From JAIQFL01 sp035295745 (GTDB taxonomy: Bacteria; Acidobacteriota; Terriglobia; Bryobacterales; Bryobacteraceae): a stretch of DNA of 64,000 bases. The stretch spans positions 1-64,000 of the forward strand of contig DATGIL010000110.1 in the NCBI GenBank assembly GCA_035295745.1, written 5' to 3'. Numbering within the stretch: position 1 is the first letter of the stretch; each line of letters opens with the position of its first letter. Of this stretch, positions 27,178 through 36,047 are shown piece after piece. Position numbers and translations under genes: made by a program. The notes under the pieces are model-generated. The model worked only from the letters and a program-made list of their open reading frames with translations, was not told the DNA's origin and did no database searches.

Positions 27178-28485
27178 TCAAGCCTTCTTCTTCGAAGCCC
27201 ACTTCAATCGCCATTCCCGCGTGGGATCGTCATCCGGATCCGGTGTCTCCTGAGGCGGGCGCAGATCTTCGGGCACGTGCCGGAGATTCACGCGGATCCG
27301 TGTCCAGGTGGATGATCTGCCCCGCATCGAATCCACGAGAACGTCGTCCACAGCGAGCAGGCCGGCGGCTTCTGCGTGCCTGGCCTTCCATCGCTCCAGT
27401 CCCGCAAGTGCGGCGTTTTTGTCCGGCGAATTGGCCACTACGATCAGCGGCATCTTGGCGCGCGGAGCCTTCTTGGCCGCTGCCTTGGCTCGGGACGGCG
27501 CCACGCGCGGCGCTTCGCCTTCCATCTTGCGGAAGTGCGGAGGCCAGGGCGCATCGCCTAAACCCGCGGCCTCGTCACGATCCGCCATTTCGAGCAAGCG
27601 CTCCAGAGAGCCCGCTGCCGCATCCATTTCTGCGTTGGGGTCGCCGATTTCGGCGAATCGCCTGGGGACTGTGAGCACCGTGAAATCGGCCGGGTCGCAA
27701 TCGGCGACCTCCTCCCATCGCAGAGGCGTCGAGACGCGCGCATCGGGAAGCGGCCTCACCGAATAGGCTGAGCAGGTGGTGCGGTCTTTCGCATTCTGGT
27801 TGTAATCGAGGAAGACGCCGTGACGCTCCTCCTTCCACCATTTGGAGCTGGCCAGCGAGGGCGCCCGCCGCTCGATCTCGCGGGAGACGGCGATGGCCGC
27901 GCGGCGCACTTCCTGGAACGTCCAACGAGGCTGGATGCGCACGTTGATGTGAATGCCGCGCGAGCCGCTGGTCTTGGGCCATCCGCGCAAGCCCACCTCG
28001 TCCAGCAGCGCTTTGACCTCGACGGCGACTTTCCGCACGTCCGTCCATGGGACGCCGGGCCCGGGATCGAGGTCGATGCGCAACTCGTCGGGATGGTCGA
28101 GGTCGCCCGACCGCACCGGATGAGGATGCAGTTCGATGCAGCCCAGGTTGGCGATCCAGACCAGTCCGGCGGCATCGTCCACCACAACCTCTTCCGCAGT
28201 GCGGCCCGATGGGAACGACAAGGTGACCGTGCGCAGCCACTGCGGGCGATCGGAGGGCGCGCGCTTCTGGTAGAAGGCCTCGCCTTCGGCGCCGTTGACG
28301 AATCGTTTGAGAACCACCGGACGGTCCCGGATGCCCGCCAGTGCGCCCTCGGCGACTGAGAGGTAGTAGCGCACCAATTCCAGCTTCGATAGCTTAATCC
28401 CGCTGGAAAAGTAAGGCTTGTCGGGGTGCGTCACGCGGACCTCGCGGCCCGCAATAGAGACGATTTCAGCGGCTTCTTCCTTCAC
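27178..28485 (-). CDS. LigD-type primase-polymerase domain, stand-alone
   Basis: 435 aa archaeo-eukaryotic primase superfamily polymerase. It shows the metal-binding RIDLDPGPG (Asp138, Asp140), the nucleotide-binding SGSRGIHINVRI, and FLDYNQNAKDRTTCSAYSVRP. This is the gap-filling polymerase of NHEJ, normally fused to the ligase in LigD. The last ~110 residues form an Ala/Lys-rich linker and a small extra domain of unknown role. No phosphoesterase domain is visible. Convergent with the ligase gene. Confidence 0.9.
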   Translation of the reverse strand: MKEEAAEIVSIAGREVRVTHPDKPYFSSGIKLSKLELVRYYLSVAEGALAGIRDRPVVLKRFVNGAEGEAFYQKRAPSDRPQWLRTVTLSFPSGRTAEEVVVDDAAGLVWIANLGCIELHPHPVRSGDLDHPDELRIDLDPGPGVPWTDVRKVAVEVKALLDEVGLRGWPKTSGSRGIHINVRIQPRWTFQEVRRAAIAVSREIERRAPSLASSKWWKEERHGVFLDYNQNAKDRTTCSAYSVRPLPDARVSTPLRWEEVADCDPADFTVLTVPRRFAEIGDPNAEMDAAAGSLERLLEMADRDEAAGLGDAPWPPHFRKMEGEAPRVAPSRAKAAAKKAPRAKMPLIVVANSPDKNAALAGLERWKARHAEAAGLLAVDDVLVDSMRGRSSTWTRIRVNLRHVPEDLRPPQETPDPDDDPTREWRLKWASKKKA

Positions 28486-28736
28486 GAAATCAGGCTACAT
28501 CATTTGGGAGTTAGCGCGTGCGAGGAGAGGTAGCGCACGAGACGAAAAGCGATCGTTGTAAGGGTGTGACGCCGGTATGGACACGAAGGCTGAAATCGCC
28601 GGCGATAAAAAGCTCGGAAATCTCTCTTTCAACAAGTGTGACAAGATGTACAATCGATACTGAACTGTGATTATAAATACAGATCAGATTGCAATCCCGA
28701 TGCGATGTGATCGCGGGCAAGCCTGGTGAACGCCAT

Positions 28737-31313
28737 ATGAGACGTGAGACAACTCTTGTACTCGCTTCGATTGCTGCACTCGCCGTTCTCGAGCTCGGTT
28801 CTCAGACCGTGCAGCCGGCTATTTCCATCACTGTCATACCGGCCTGGGGTCAAGACGGTCAGGTTACCGGGATTGTCAGCGGTGTGGGTTCTCAGTCATT
28901 GAGTCTCTACCTGTTTGCATTCGTTCCCGATATGGGTTGGGCGGGTCTACCCGGGACTTGCAGTCCGGTCAGTGTGCAAGGCGGGCAGTTCTCGGTCAAC
29001 GTGACTCCGAACGTCCTGTTCCGCGCGGCGACCCGCTTCACGGCATACCTCGTGCCTTCCAGCCTGGCCGGAAGTTGCAGTGGAACAGGCACCTCTACAG
29101 TTCCATTTGTCATTCAGCACAACGCCATCGCGACGGCCACGTATCCGCGATTGCCAGGGTATTCAACGATCTCGTTTGCAGGTCTGAATTGGTACGTGAA
29201 GGATGCTCCCGTCCAAGTCTATCCGGGACCTCAATTCTTCGTGAAGGACAACGCTTTTGTGGACTCCTCCGGCCAACTCCACCTGCGAATCTCACCATGC
29301 GGTGGTTCGTGGTGTGCGGCGGAGATCTACACAAAGGAGTCGGTCGGCTATGGAAGCTACCGATTCACCATTAATTCGCAACTCAGCAACCTCGATCGGA
29401 ATGTGACATTGGGCCTTTTCACCTGGGACGCTCAGGCCGGTGACTTAAACAATCGGGAGTGGGATATCGAATTCAGCCGCTGGGGAAATGCGGCCGCCAC
29501 CCCAAATGCGCAGTACGTGGTGCAGCCATACAATGGACCGAACAACATTCAACACTTCGTGATGAGCCCCTCTGTGCCCTCGACCCATGTGGTTTCGTGG
29601 TCCGCGCCTCAAGTCGGATTCTCTTCCTCAGCCAGCACTACCGGGAGCCTCATTAGCCAGTGGACTTTTACCAATGCCGTATCTCCCGTGCCTACTCCGG
29701 GGGACGTGCATCTGCACTTGAATTTTTACGTTGGTGCCGGGCAGGCTCCCAGCGTGCCAACGATTCAAGAGATTGTGATCAGCGGTTTCCAATACTCAGC
29801 TTCCTCGCCGCAGATCGGATTCCCCCGTTCTGCAGACAGCATTTCGTTTCGAGCAGGCACCTACAGCGTTCCTCTATCAACCATTGGCTCCAACTGCGGC
29901 GCCTTCGTTGAGTCCGACAGCCCGTGGCTTACGGTGGCGGGTTCGAACGTGCTGCCTGCGGGAGTTCCGCTACAGTATTCCGTCACGGACAATATCGGTG
30001 GACCACGATCTGGAAACCTGATTCTGCAAGGCACGGCCTGTAACGCAACTTTGGGTGGCCAAGTCCTCACCGTCACGCAAGCCGGGCTGGTTTGCGCACC
30101 TGCATTTGCCACTCCATCTACTCACTTTGGCTCCATCCAATCGAGCTTTTCAGTCGGTGTTAACGGGACCGCCTCAGCCTGCACGTGGCAGGTGGCCTCC
30201 TCAGCACCCTGGATGCGGATCCTGTCCGGCAGCTCAGGCGCGGGTGACGGGACAGTTCAGGTGACGGCAGACGCGAACGCGGATCCAAGTCTGCGCGGCG
30301 CAGTGCTCTCGCTGAACAACGGTCAGATTCACTCGGTGTATCAGGATTCGGGCAGCACACTGTTTGCACTCTCCCCGCTGAACGCTTCGACGTGCGGCAG
30401 CCAATCTGCCCAGATTGGCGTGGCATGGTCTGCCCCAAACAACGTAGAACTGCACTTGAACTCGCCGTCCGGCGCCATGCTTGGGCAGTTTGGGCCCAGC
30501 GGGAGTACGGTGTTGTCCGGGATTACCGACGGGAGCGTGATTTTTCTGGTGCAAGCGCCTGGCACCGCCGGGGCAGGTCCGTTGGCCAGTGGCAGGGTCA
30601 CCGTGTTGCCGGCGAACTGCAACGGCGCAACCATTGCGCCGCTGGGTGTTGTGAATGCCGCGAGCTATGCGCCCGCATCCTTGGCGGCAGGATCGCTTGC
30701 CACAATCTTCGGATCGAATTTGAGTGCTGGCACTTCGCAACCAAGCGGCGGCACCTTTCCGACGACACTCGGCGGGGCGACGGTCACAGTGACGGGCGAG
30801 GCATGTCCGCTGTGGTTCGTCTCTCCCGGCCAGATCAATTTCGCGGTGCCAGCGAACCTCGAAACAGGACGACACACCCTAACTGTGGGATTAGCTTCCA
30901 CTGAGGTCCTGATCACGCCAGTGTCTCCAGGGATCTTTACGTTGAAGGGGGACGGAACCGGCGTGCCGCTTGCGACCGTGACGGGCGTGTTGAATGATGG
31001 CAGCACCGTTTCCCTTCCTCCCTACCAGTGCACGGGCTCGGGATGCAGCGTCGTGCCGATTACAGTTCCTGACGGCCTCACGGACTTCTATATCGTTCTC
31101 TACGGAACCGGAGTAAGGAACGGAAAGGTCATCTCCGCAACCCTGGGATCCATGCCGCTCGAGGTTGTCTATGCGGGTGCGCAGGGACAATACCAGGGAT
31201 TGGATCAGATCAACCTCCACCTGAAGGGCCCAGTAACGCTAAGCGGCACGCAATCCCTACGCTTGCAGGCGGATGGTGTTGTCAGCAACGCGGTGTCGCT
31301 GCAATTTCAGTGA
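28737..31313 (+). CDS. Secreted GH16-like protein with BACON-like and TIGR03437-type domains
   Basis: 858 aa. Signal peptide LVLASIAALAVLELGSQ, then a beta-rich N-terminal domain. A GH16-like jelly-roll (about 140-360) contains GYGSYRFTI and EWDIE at 241-245, fitting the ExDxE catalytic pattern with Glu241 and Glu245 as candidate nucleophile and acid/base. Two BACON-like modules follow (CGAFVESDSPWLTV; CTWQVASSAPWMRI). The C-terminus (about 635-858, starting VVNAASYAPASLAAGSLATIFG) is the domain typical of Solibacter extracellular proteins. ATG 28737 is chosen because the signal peptide begins there; an ORF start 48 bp upstream is less likely. Polysaccharide binding or cleavage is expected, substrate unknown. 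Confidence 0.75.
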   Translation: MRRETTLVLASIAALAVLELGSQTVQPAISITVIPAWGQDGQVTGIVSGVGSQSLSLYLFAFVPDMGWAGLPGTCSPVSVQGGQFSVNVTPNVLFRAATRFTAYLVPSSLAGSCSGTGTSTVPFVIQHNAIATATYPRLPGYSTISFAGLNWYVKDAPVQVYPGPQFFVKDNAFVDSSGQLHLRISPCGGSWCAAEIYTKESVGYGSYRFTINSQLSNLDRNVTLGLFTWDAQAGDLNNREWDIEFSRWGNAAATPNAQYVVQPYNGPNNIQHFVMSPSVPSTHVVSWSAPQVGFSSSASTTGSLISQWTFTNAVSPVPTPGDVHLHLNFYVGAGQAPSVPTIQEIVISGFQYSASSPQIGFPRSADSISFRAGTYSVPLSTIGSNCGAFVESDSPWLTVAGSNVLPAGVPLQYSVTDNIGGPRSGNLILQGTACNATLGGQVLTVTQAGLVCAPAFATPSTHFGSIQSSFSVGVNGTASACTWQVASSAPWMRILSGSSGAGDGTVQVTADANADPSLRGAVLSLNNGQIHSVYQDSGSTLFALSPLNASTCGSQSAQIGVAWSAPNNVELHLNSPSGAMLGQFGPSGSTVLSGITDGSVIFLVQAPGTAGAGPLASGRVTVLPANCNGATIAPLGVVNAASYAPASLAAGSLATIFGSNLSAGTSQPSGGTFPTTLGGATVTVTGEACPLWFVSPGQINFAVPANLETGRHTLTVGLASTEVLITPVSPGIFTLKGDGTGVPLATVTGVLNDGSTVSLPPYQCTGSGCSVVPITVPDGLTDFYIVLYGTGVRNGKVISATLGSMPLEVVYAGAQGQYQGLDQINLHLKGPVTLSGTQSLRLQADGVVSNAVSLQFQ

Positions 31314-31471
31314 TCGCAGCACCGCACCAGGCCCAACCGTAAGCGGTTCCCTGGCGGCGGTAAAGCCGAGTCACCGGGATACTGACTTGGGTCAGGAGCT
31401 GCTCGTACTCAAATCGGGATTGCGTGACACGCGAGCATGCGGCCGGCGAGGAGAGGTCCCTTTCGGGGCAA

Positions 31472-31492
31472 TTCCGTCGGAGTCCGACGGAA
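31472..31492. repeat. 21-bp palindrome TTCCGTCGGA-G-TCCGACGGAA
   Basis: A perfect 10-bp inverted repeat around one base, between convergent genes. It shares CCGTC-GA-TC-GACGG with the palindrome at 31524-31548, so they look like two copies of one small repeat family. Confidence 0.6.
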
Positions 31493-31523
31493 ATTCCTTG
31501 TAAGTTGTTGAAACTGCTAAGGC

Positions 31524-31548
31524 GCACCCGTCTGACTCAGACGGGTGC
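31524..31548. terminator. Perfect hairpin between convergent genes
   Basis: GCACCCGTCTGA-C-TCAGACGGGTGC, a 12-bp inverted repeat between the secreted protein and kinase stop codons. It lacks a clear T-tract, so its action as a bidirectional terminator is inferred from position and stability. Confidence 0.4.
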
Positions 31549-31601
31549 CTGCCGTGCGCAGCGCGCATTCGCAATCGTTTTCCTGTTGCGCCGTTCGGCA
31601 T

Positions 31602-34304
31602 CTATCGCGGAGCCGCTGGCAGTTTCGCGCGCCGGAGATGTTCCTGAATGAACGGCGATTGCGGCTGGAGCCCGTCCCATTTGTTCCAGAGATCCATCAG
31701 GCGCCGGCGCAATTCGGCGACTTCCTCGGCATTCGACTCGCTGGCTGCCAAGGCGCCGGCCAGCGCCTCCATGGCGGAGTGCTGGCGGAATGCGACGGCA
31801 AAATCGCGCGGAGCTAAGACAGCGGCTTTTTCCGCATAATCGAGCGCCTTCCGGTAGTGCGCGATTGCGATGTTCGCTTGATGTTCCTGTTCGATGTCGC
31901 CACAGCTTTTCCAGGCATCGGAAAGGTTGTTGAGTCCAGTGAGCAGGGCAGGGTGGCGCGCCTGCTCCTCATCGTAGATCGCGATCGCAGCATGGCAACG
32001 TGCCCGGGCTTCTTCCACACGTCCCAGGTGAGCCAGAGGAACGGCGATGCTGGCGTGCGCGGCGGCCACCATCTCGCGGCGGTCGCGGCCTTCGGGAAGG
32101 AGCGCCTCGGCAGTGCGTTGGGCCGTCTCGTAAAGGCGAATCGCCTCGTCGGGTTTTACGGTGTCGAGCACGGAAGCCAGCTTGCCCGCGGACCGCGCCA
32201 CCTCGAGACGTAGGGTGGCGTTGCCGGAATCGGACGCCGCCAACCGCTCCGCCAGAGCGAGAGCTTTCCGGTAGTACGGTTCCGCTTCGCGCGGACGGCC
32301 CAGCGTGAAGCGATCGGTAGCCCCAAGAATATCGCCGGCGGCGTGGTACAGCAGGACCAGGGACCGGCCACTCACGGGGTCGAATGTTCCGTCGGCAAGA
32401 TGCGGTTCGATAATGGCAATGCCCTGCTGGAAGAAATCCGACGCCTGTTCGAAGCGCGCGACGCGTGCGGCGGCCCTTCCCGCGGTCAGGTCCAAACTGG
32501 CCAGGAATGCATGGGATTCCGACCATCCTTTCTCTGCGCTCACCAGTTGCGCATACACAGGCAGGACGGTCTTGGCTGTCTCGATGGCCTCCAGCGGTTG
32601 GCCGTTGAACCACTGGCTGTGAGCCAATGTGGCGTATCCTCTGAGCAGGATGGTATTGGAAAGACCCGCGGCGTGGTCGATGCCGCGTTTGGCTGCGGCT
32701 ACTGCGTCCGGTCCGGTACCGGCCTGGACGTAGATCGCCGCTAACCTGAGATAGCCTTGCACGAATGACTCGCGCTGCGCGGCATCGAGGTACCCGCGGC
32801 GTAGCAGGTCCTCTTGAATCGCCAGCGCTTTCCGGTACGAATCCGCGGCGCTTTGGGAGCGGCCCAGGCTGGGCGTCGTCGGAGATCCCTGTACGTCGCC
32901 CACCTTCTCGTAGGCTTTCGCCAATTCCCACTGCAATCCCGGATCGGAGTGCGCGCTGCGGGATAGATTGTCGAGGTACTCGAGGGCGGTCTGCACCAGC
33001 AACTCGCGGGCGGGAACGGAGCCGGGAAGGGTACGGATACGGTCGTCGAAATCGAACAGAACCCGGTTCGCCAGCTTGCGGACCTGCAGGAAGCGCTCCT
33101 GCGCAAGACGCGCCTGGTACAACGCAGCGATGGCGCCGCCGGATAGCGAGATCGCCACGGCGGCGAGCGCAGACACTCCGAGCCAATGGCGGCGCACGTA
33201 TTTTCGCGTGCGGTAAAAGATCGAGTCGGGCTGCGCCGATACCGGGAGACCGCGCAGGAACCTGCCGAGGTCCTCGGAGAATTGGCCAGCCGACTGGTAC
33301 CGGCGGGTTGATTCCCTTTGCATTGCCTTGAGCACAATGTTGTCTAGATCCCCACGCAGACCGCGAAGCCCAACCGTGCTGGGAGGCTTAACGGGCGATT
33401 CACAGATAATGCGCACCGCTTCCACGGCATCCGCGGTTTTCAGTACGTGCGCCCGGGTTCCCGTCAGCAGTTCGTACAGCACCGCGCCGAGCGAATAGAC
33501 ATCGGTGGCAGTGGACACGGGCTGGCCGAGAATCTGCTCGGGGCTGGCATAGGCCGGGGTCATCAGTCGAAGGCCGGTCATGGTGCGCGTGTCGACGTCC
33601 GCGCCCTCAGTGGGATCCAGCAATTTGGCGATCCCGAAATCGACCAGCTTGGGCACGCCTTCTTCCGTGACCAGGATGTTCTCCGGCTTGATGTCGCGGT
33701 GCACGACGAGCCGCTGGTGTGCGTATTGCACGCCGTCGCAGACCTGCCGGAACAACTCCACGCGCGCTTCAATCGAGAGACCTCTCTCGCGGCAGTACTG
33801 CGTGACCGGAACTCCCGCGATGTACTCCATCACGATGTAGGGCAGTCCCGACTCCGCTGTGCCGCCGTCCAACAGGCGTGCGATATTTGGATGCTCGAGT
33901 CCGGCCAGTACCTGGCGCTCATGCCGGAAGCGGTTCAACGTCGAGCTGTCCGTTGCTTCGAAGCGCAGGGTCTTGATGGCCACTTCCTTGCGGTACTGAT
34001 CGTCGTCACGGACAGCCAGGAATACGGCTCCCATGCCGCCCTTCCCGATCGGACGCAGAATTCGATACGGTCCGAGGTGCTGGTCTGTCCGGTTGCCCTG
34101 CGACACCAGGGAGATGGCCGCCTCGCGAACGATGTTAGAGATGGTGTCGCCCCGGTCATCGTCGCGTAACAAATCGAGAACATGCCAGCACAGATCGTCG
34201 TCTTGCGGACACTGTTCCCGAAGAAAAGGCTCCCACTGCTCTGGAGGCAGTTTGGCTGCCGTCTCGAACAACGATTCGATGCGTTGCCATCGATCCACCG
34301 ACAT
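31602..34304 (-). CDS. Transmembrane Ser/Thr protein kinase with TPR sensor region
   Basis: 900 aa. After an ~80-residue N-terminal helical region typical of acidobacterial PknB-like kinases, the kinase domain shows GKGGMGAVF (86-94), catalytic Lys in EVAIK (~111), HRDIKPEN (~200) and DFG (~222), all intact. One transmembrane helix is at about 373-395, followed by an ~500-residue TPR-rich C-terminal region predicted outside the cytoplasm. ATG 34304 (MSVDRWQRIESLFE) is chosen since related kinases start with this motif; a start 57 bp upstream is possible. No substrate is evident. Confidence 0.9.
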   Translation of the reverse strand: MSVDRWQRIESLFETAAKLPPEQWEPFLREQCPQDDDLCWHVLDLLRDDDRGDTISNIVREAAISLVSQGNRTDQHLGPYRILRPIGKGGMGAVFLAVRDDDQYRKEVAIKTLRFEATDSSTLNRFRHERQVLAGLEHPNIARLLDGGTAESGLPYIVMEYIAGVPVTQYCRERGLSIEARVELFRQVCDGVQYAHQRLVVHRDIKPENILVTEEGVPKLVDFGIAKLLDPTEGADVDTRTMTGLRLMTPAYASPEQILGQPVSTATDVYSLGAVLYELLTGTRAHVLKTADAVEAVRIICESPVKPPSTVGLRGLRGDLDNIVLKAMQRESTRRYQSAGQFSEDLGRFLRGLPVSAQPDSIFYRTRKYVRRHWLGVSALAAVAISLSGGAIAALYQARLAQERFLQVRKLANRVLFDFDDRIRTLPGSVPARELLVQTALEYLDNLSRSAHSDPGLQWELAKAYEKVGDVQGSPTTPSLGRSQSAADSYRKALAIQEDLLRRGYLDAAQRESFVQGYLRLAAIYVQAGTGPDAVAAAKRGIDHAAGLSNTILLRGYATLAHSQWFNGQPLEAIETAKTVLPVYAQLVSAEKGWSESHAFLASLDLTAGRAAARVARFEQASDFFQQGIAIIEPHLADGTFDPVSGRSLVLLYHAAGDILGATDRFTLGRPREAEPYYRKALALAERLAASDSGNATLRLEVARSAGKLASVLDTVKPDEAIRLYETAQRTAEALLPEGRDRREMVAAAHASIAVPLAHLGRVEEARARCHAAIAIYDEEQARHPALLTGLNNLSDAWKSCGDIEQEHQANIAIAHYRKALDYAEKAAVLAPRDFAVAFRQHSAMEALAGALAASESNAEEVAELRRRLMDLWNKWDGLQPQSPFIQEHLRRAKLPAAPR

Positions 34305-34669
34305 TTCCGCACATCTTACATCATTGGTTCGAGGATCAAAAGGTAGTCCTGAACTGACCACAGTTTTGGCTGAGGCTTTGAGTTTGTGGGCTCAGACTTG
34401 AAACGTAAATAGGTTCCAAGCCACTATTCCGCACGAAGGCAAACTGGGATGCAGTGAGAGACTGTGCACCACGGACATCCCCACACTCAGTACGCACGGC
34501 GCGCTTTCATCCACTCGGGTTTACCTTCGCTGATTATGAATTCGCTTAAGCGTGTTGAATCGGGTCTGGCCGGGTTAGCTTTGCAGCCCTCCCGATTTTA
34601 GCCGAAATTTACACTCGTAACTGCGCCGGCCGATGTGAGGCTCTCACTTCGGCATGGGAAAGCCTCTTA
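34305..34669. other. Divergent intergenic region, 365 bp
   Basis: Separates the minus-strand kinase from the plus-strand sigma-54 activator and must hold both promoters. No convincing -24/-12 element with correct spacing, repeat or RNA gene was found. Confidence 0.5.
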
Positions 34670-36046
34670 GTGCAACTGAAGGCTTGGTTCCGAAGCTGTC
34701 AGTGCCCGGGGTCGTTCGAAGCTCAGCTTCGGGCGGCATTGGACGCTGGTGGTGTGAGCGTTCAGGATGACCCTTCGATAGCGTATGGGGTCATTGGCTT
34801 TGAGAAGGCCGACGATTCTCTCTTCTCGATGCTGCATGAAGTTCGCCGCGATCCGCACAGGCGTGTCCTGCTGGTTTCCGTTTCTACACAGCCGGCGGAT
34901 CCTAGTCTAACCTGGCGTCTGTTGCATGCCGGTGCTTCAGATCTGGTGAAGTGGAGCGATCCCAGCGCGGGAGCGCAGGTAATCGCAAAGCTACAGCGCT
35001 GGACCGAGGTGGACGATTTCGCGGCGCAGGCGGTCTCCCAGGAAGCGCTGATCGGCGAGAGTTCGGCATGGCGGGTGTTGATTCGAAAGGTGGTGGAAGC
35101 GGGACGCTTCTCTACTATGCCGGTTCTGCTCATCGGGGAGAGCGGAACGGGAAAGGAACTGCTCGCGAAGCTGATCAGCGCGGCAGGCGCCGGCGCCCCA
35201 GGCACGAGTCGATTCCGCAAGGAACTCGTGACGGTGGATTGCGGCTCGCTCGTGCCGGAACTCTCGGGCAGCGAATTCTTCGGACACGAGCGGGGCGCGT
35301 TCACTGGCGCCCACATGCAGAGGGAGGGTGCGTTCGCGATGGCCGACGGCGCCACCTTGCTGCTGGACGAGATCGGCGAAATTCCGCTCGGCTTACAGGC
35401 GCAGCTACTGCGCGCGATCCAGGAGAAGACTTACAAACGTGTGGGTGGCAACGTCTGGCAGAAGACGAATTTCCGGCTGGTCTGCGCGACCAATCGGAAC
35501 CTGGAGGATCTGGTCCAACGCGGCCAGTTTCGCCTCGACCTTTACTATCGCATCGCGGGCTGCGTTTTCCGCACGCTGCCGCTCGCCGAACGGAAGGAAG
35601 ACATCCTCCTGCTGGCCCGCCATTTTCTGGCCAGCTATCTTCCCGGCAGTATCTCGGGATTCGATAACGCGGTCAGCGAATATCTGCTCAACCGCGTTTA
35701 CAACGGCAACATCAGGGAACTGCGGCAACTCATCGAGCGGATCGCGTATCGTCACGCCGGTCAGGGTCCGATCACCGCGGGCGACATTCCTGACGAGGAT
35801 CGTCCACCCAATGGGGACATTGATCGTGCGTGGCCGGATGAGGAACTGGAGCGCTCGATCTCCAACGCGCTGGCAACTGGTACCAGCCTCACGGAGATCA
35901 ATCGCGTCACGGCGGATACGGCGATTCGGATGGCGGTCCGCTCGGAGCAAGGCAATCTGCAGCGGGCCGCCAGCAAGTTGGGGATTACCGATCGCGCGCT
36001 GCAGATGCGGCGGGCGGCCGACCGGCAGCGCGAGCAGCAGCATTGA
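34670..36046 (+). CDS. Sigma-54-dependent activator with pseudo-receiver domain
   Basis: 458 aa. The AAA+ core has GESGTGKE (about 156), the sigma-54 contact loop GAFTGA (about 208), Walker B LLLDEIGEIP and arginine finger RLDLYYR. The C-terminal Fis-type helix-turn-helix is LQRAASKLGITDRALQMRR. Residues 1-125 look like a response-regulator fold, but the expected phosphoacceptor Asp strand reads AYGVIGFEKAD with no matching Asp, so activation is probably phosphorylation-independent. Start GTG 34670. It converges on the unusual envelope cluster at 36.0-44.1 kb, separated by 1 bp, and is the natural candidate to activate the -24/-12 promoters at 44.1-44.3 kb. Confidence 0.88.
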   Translation: MQLKAWFRSCQCPGSFEAQLRAALDAGGVSVQDDPSIAYGVIGFEKADDSLFSMLHEVRRDPHRRVLLVSVSTQPADPSLTWRLLHAGASDLVKWSDPSAGAQVIAKLQRWTEVDDFAAQAVSQEALIGESSAWRVLIRKVVEAGRFSTMPVLLIGESGTGKELLAKLISAAGAGAPGTSRFRKELVTVDCGSLVPELSGSEFFGHERGAFTGAHMQREGAFAMADGATLLLDEIGEIPLGLQAQLLRAIQEKTYKRVGGNVWQKTNFRLVCATNRNLEDLVQRGQFRLDLYYRIAGCVFRTLPLAERKEDILLLARHFLASYLPGSISGFDNAVSEYLLNRVYNGNIRELRQLIERIAYRHAGQGPITAGDIPDEDRPPNGDIDRAWPDEELERSISNALATGTSLTEINRVTADTAIRMAVRSEQGNLQRAASKLGITDRALQMRRAADRQREQQH

Positions 36047-36047
36047 G

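Noticed and set aside
34557..34585. TGGCCGGGTTAGCTTTGCA as a sigma-54 promoter for the activator gene
   Set aside because: The GG-to-GC distance is 3 bp too long for a -24/-12 element.
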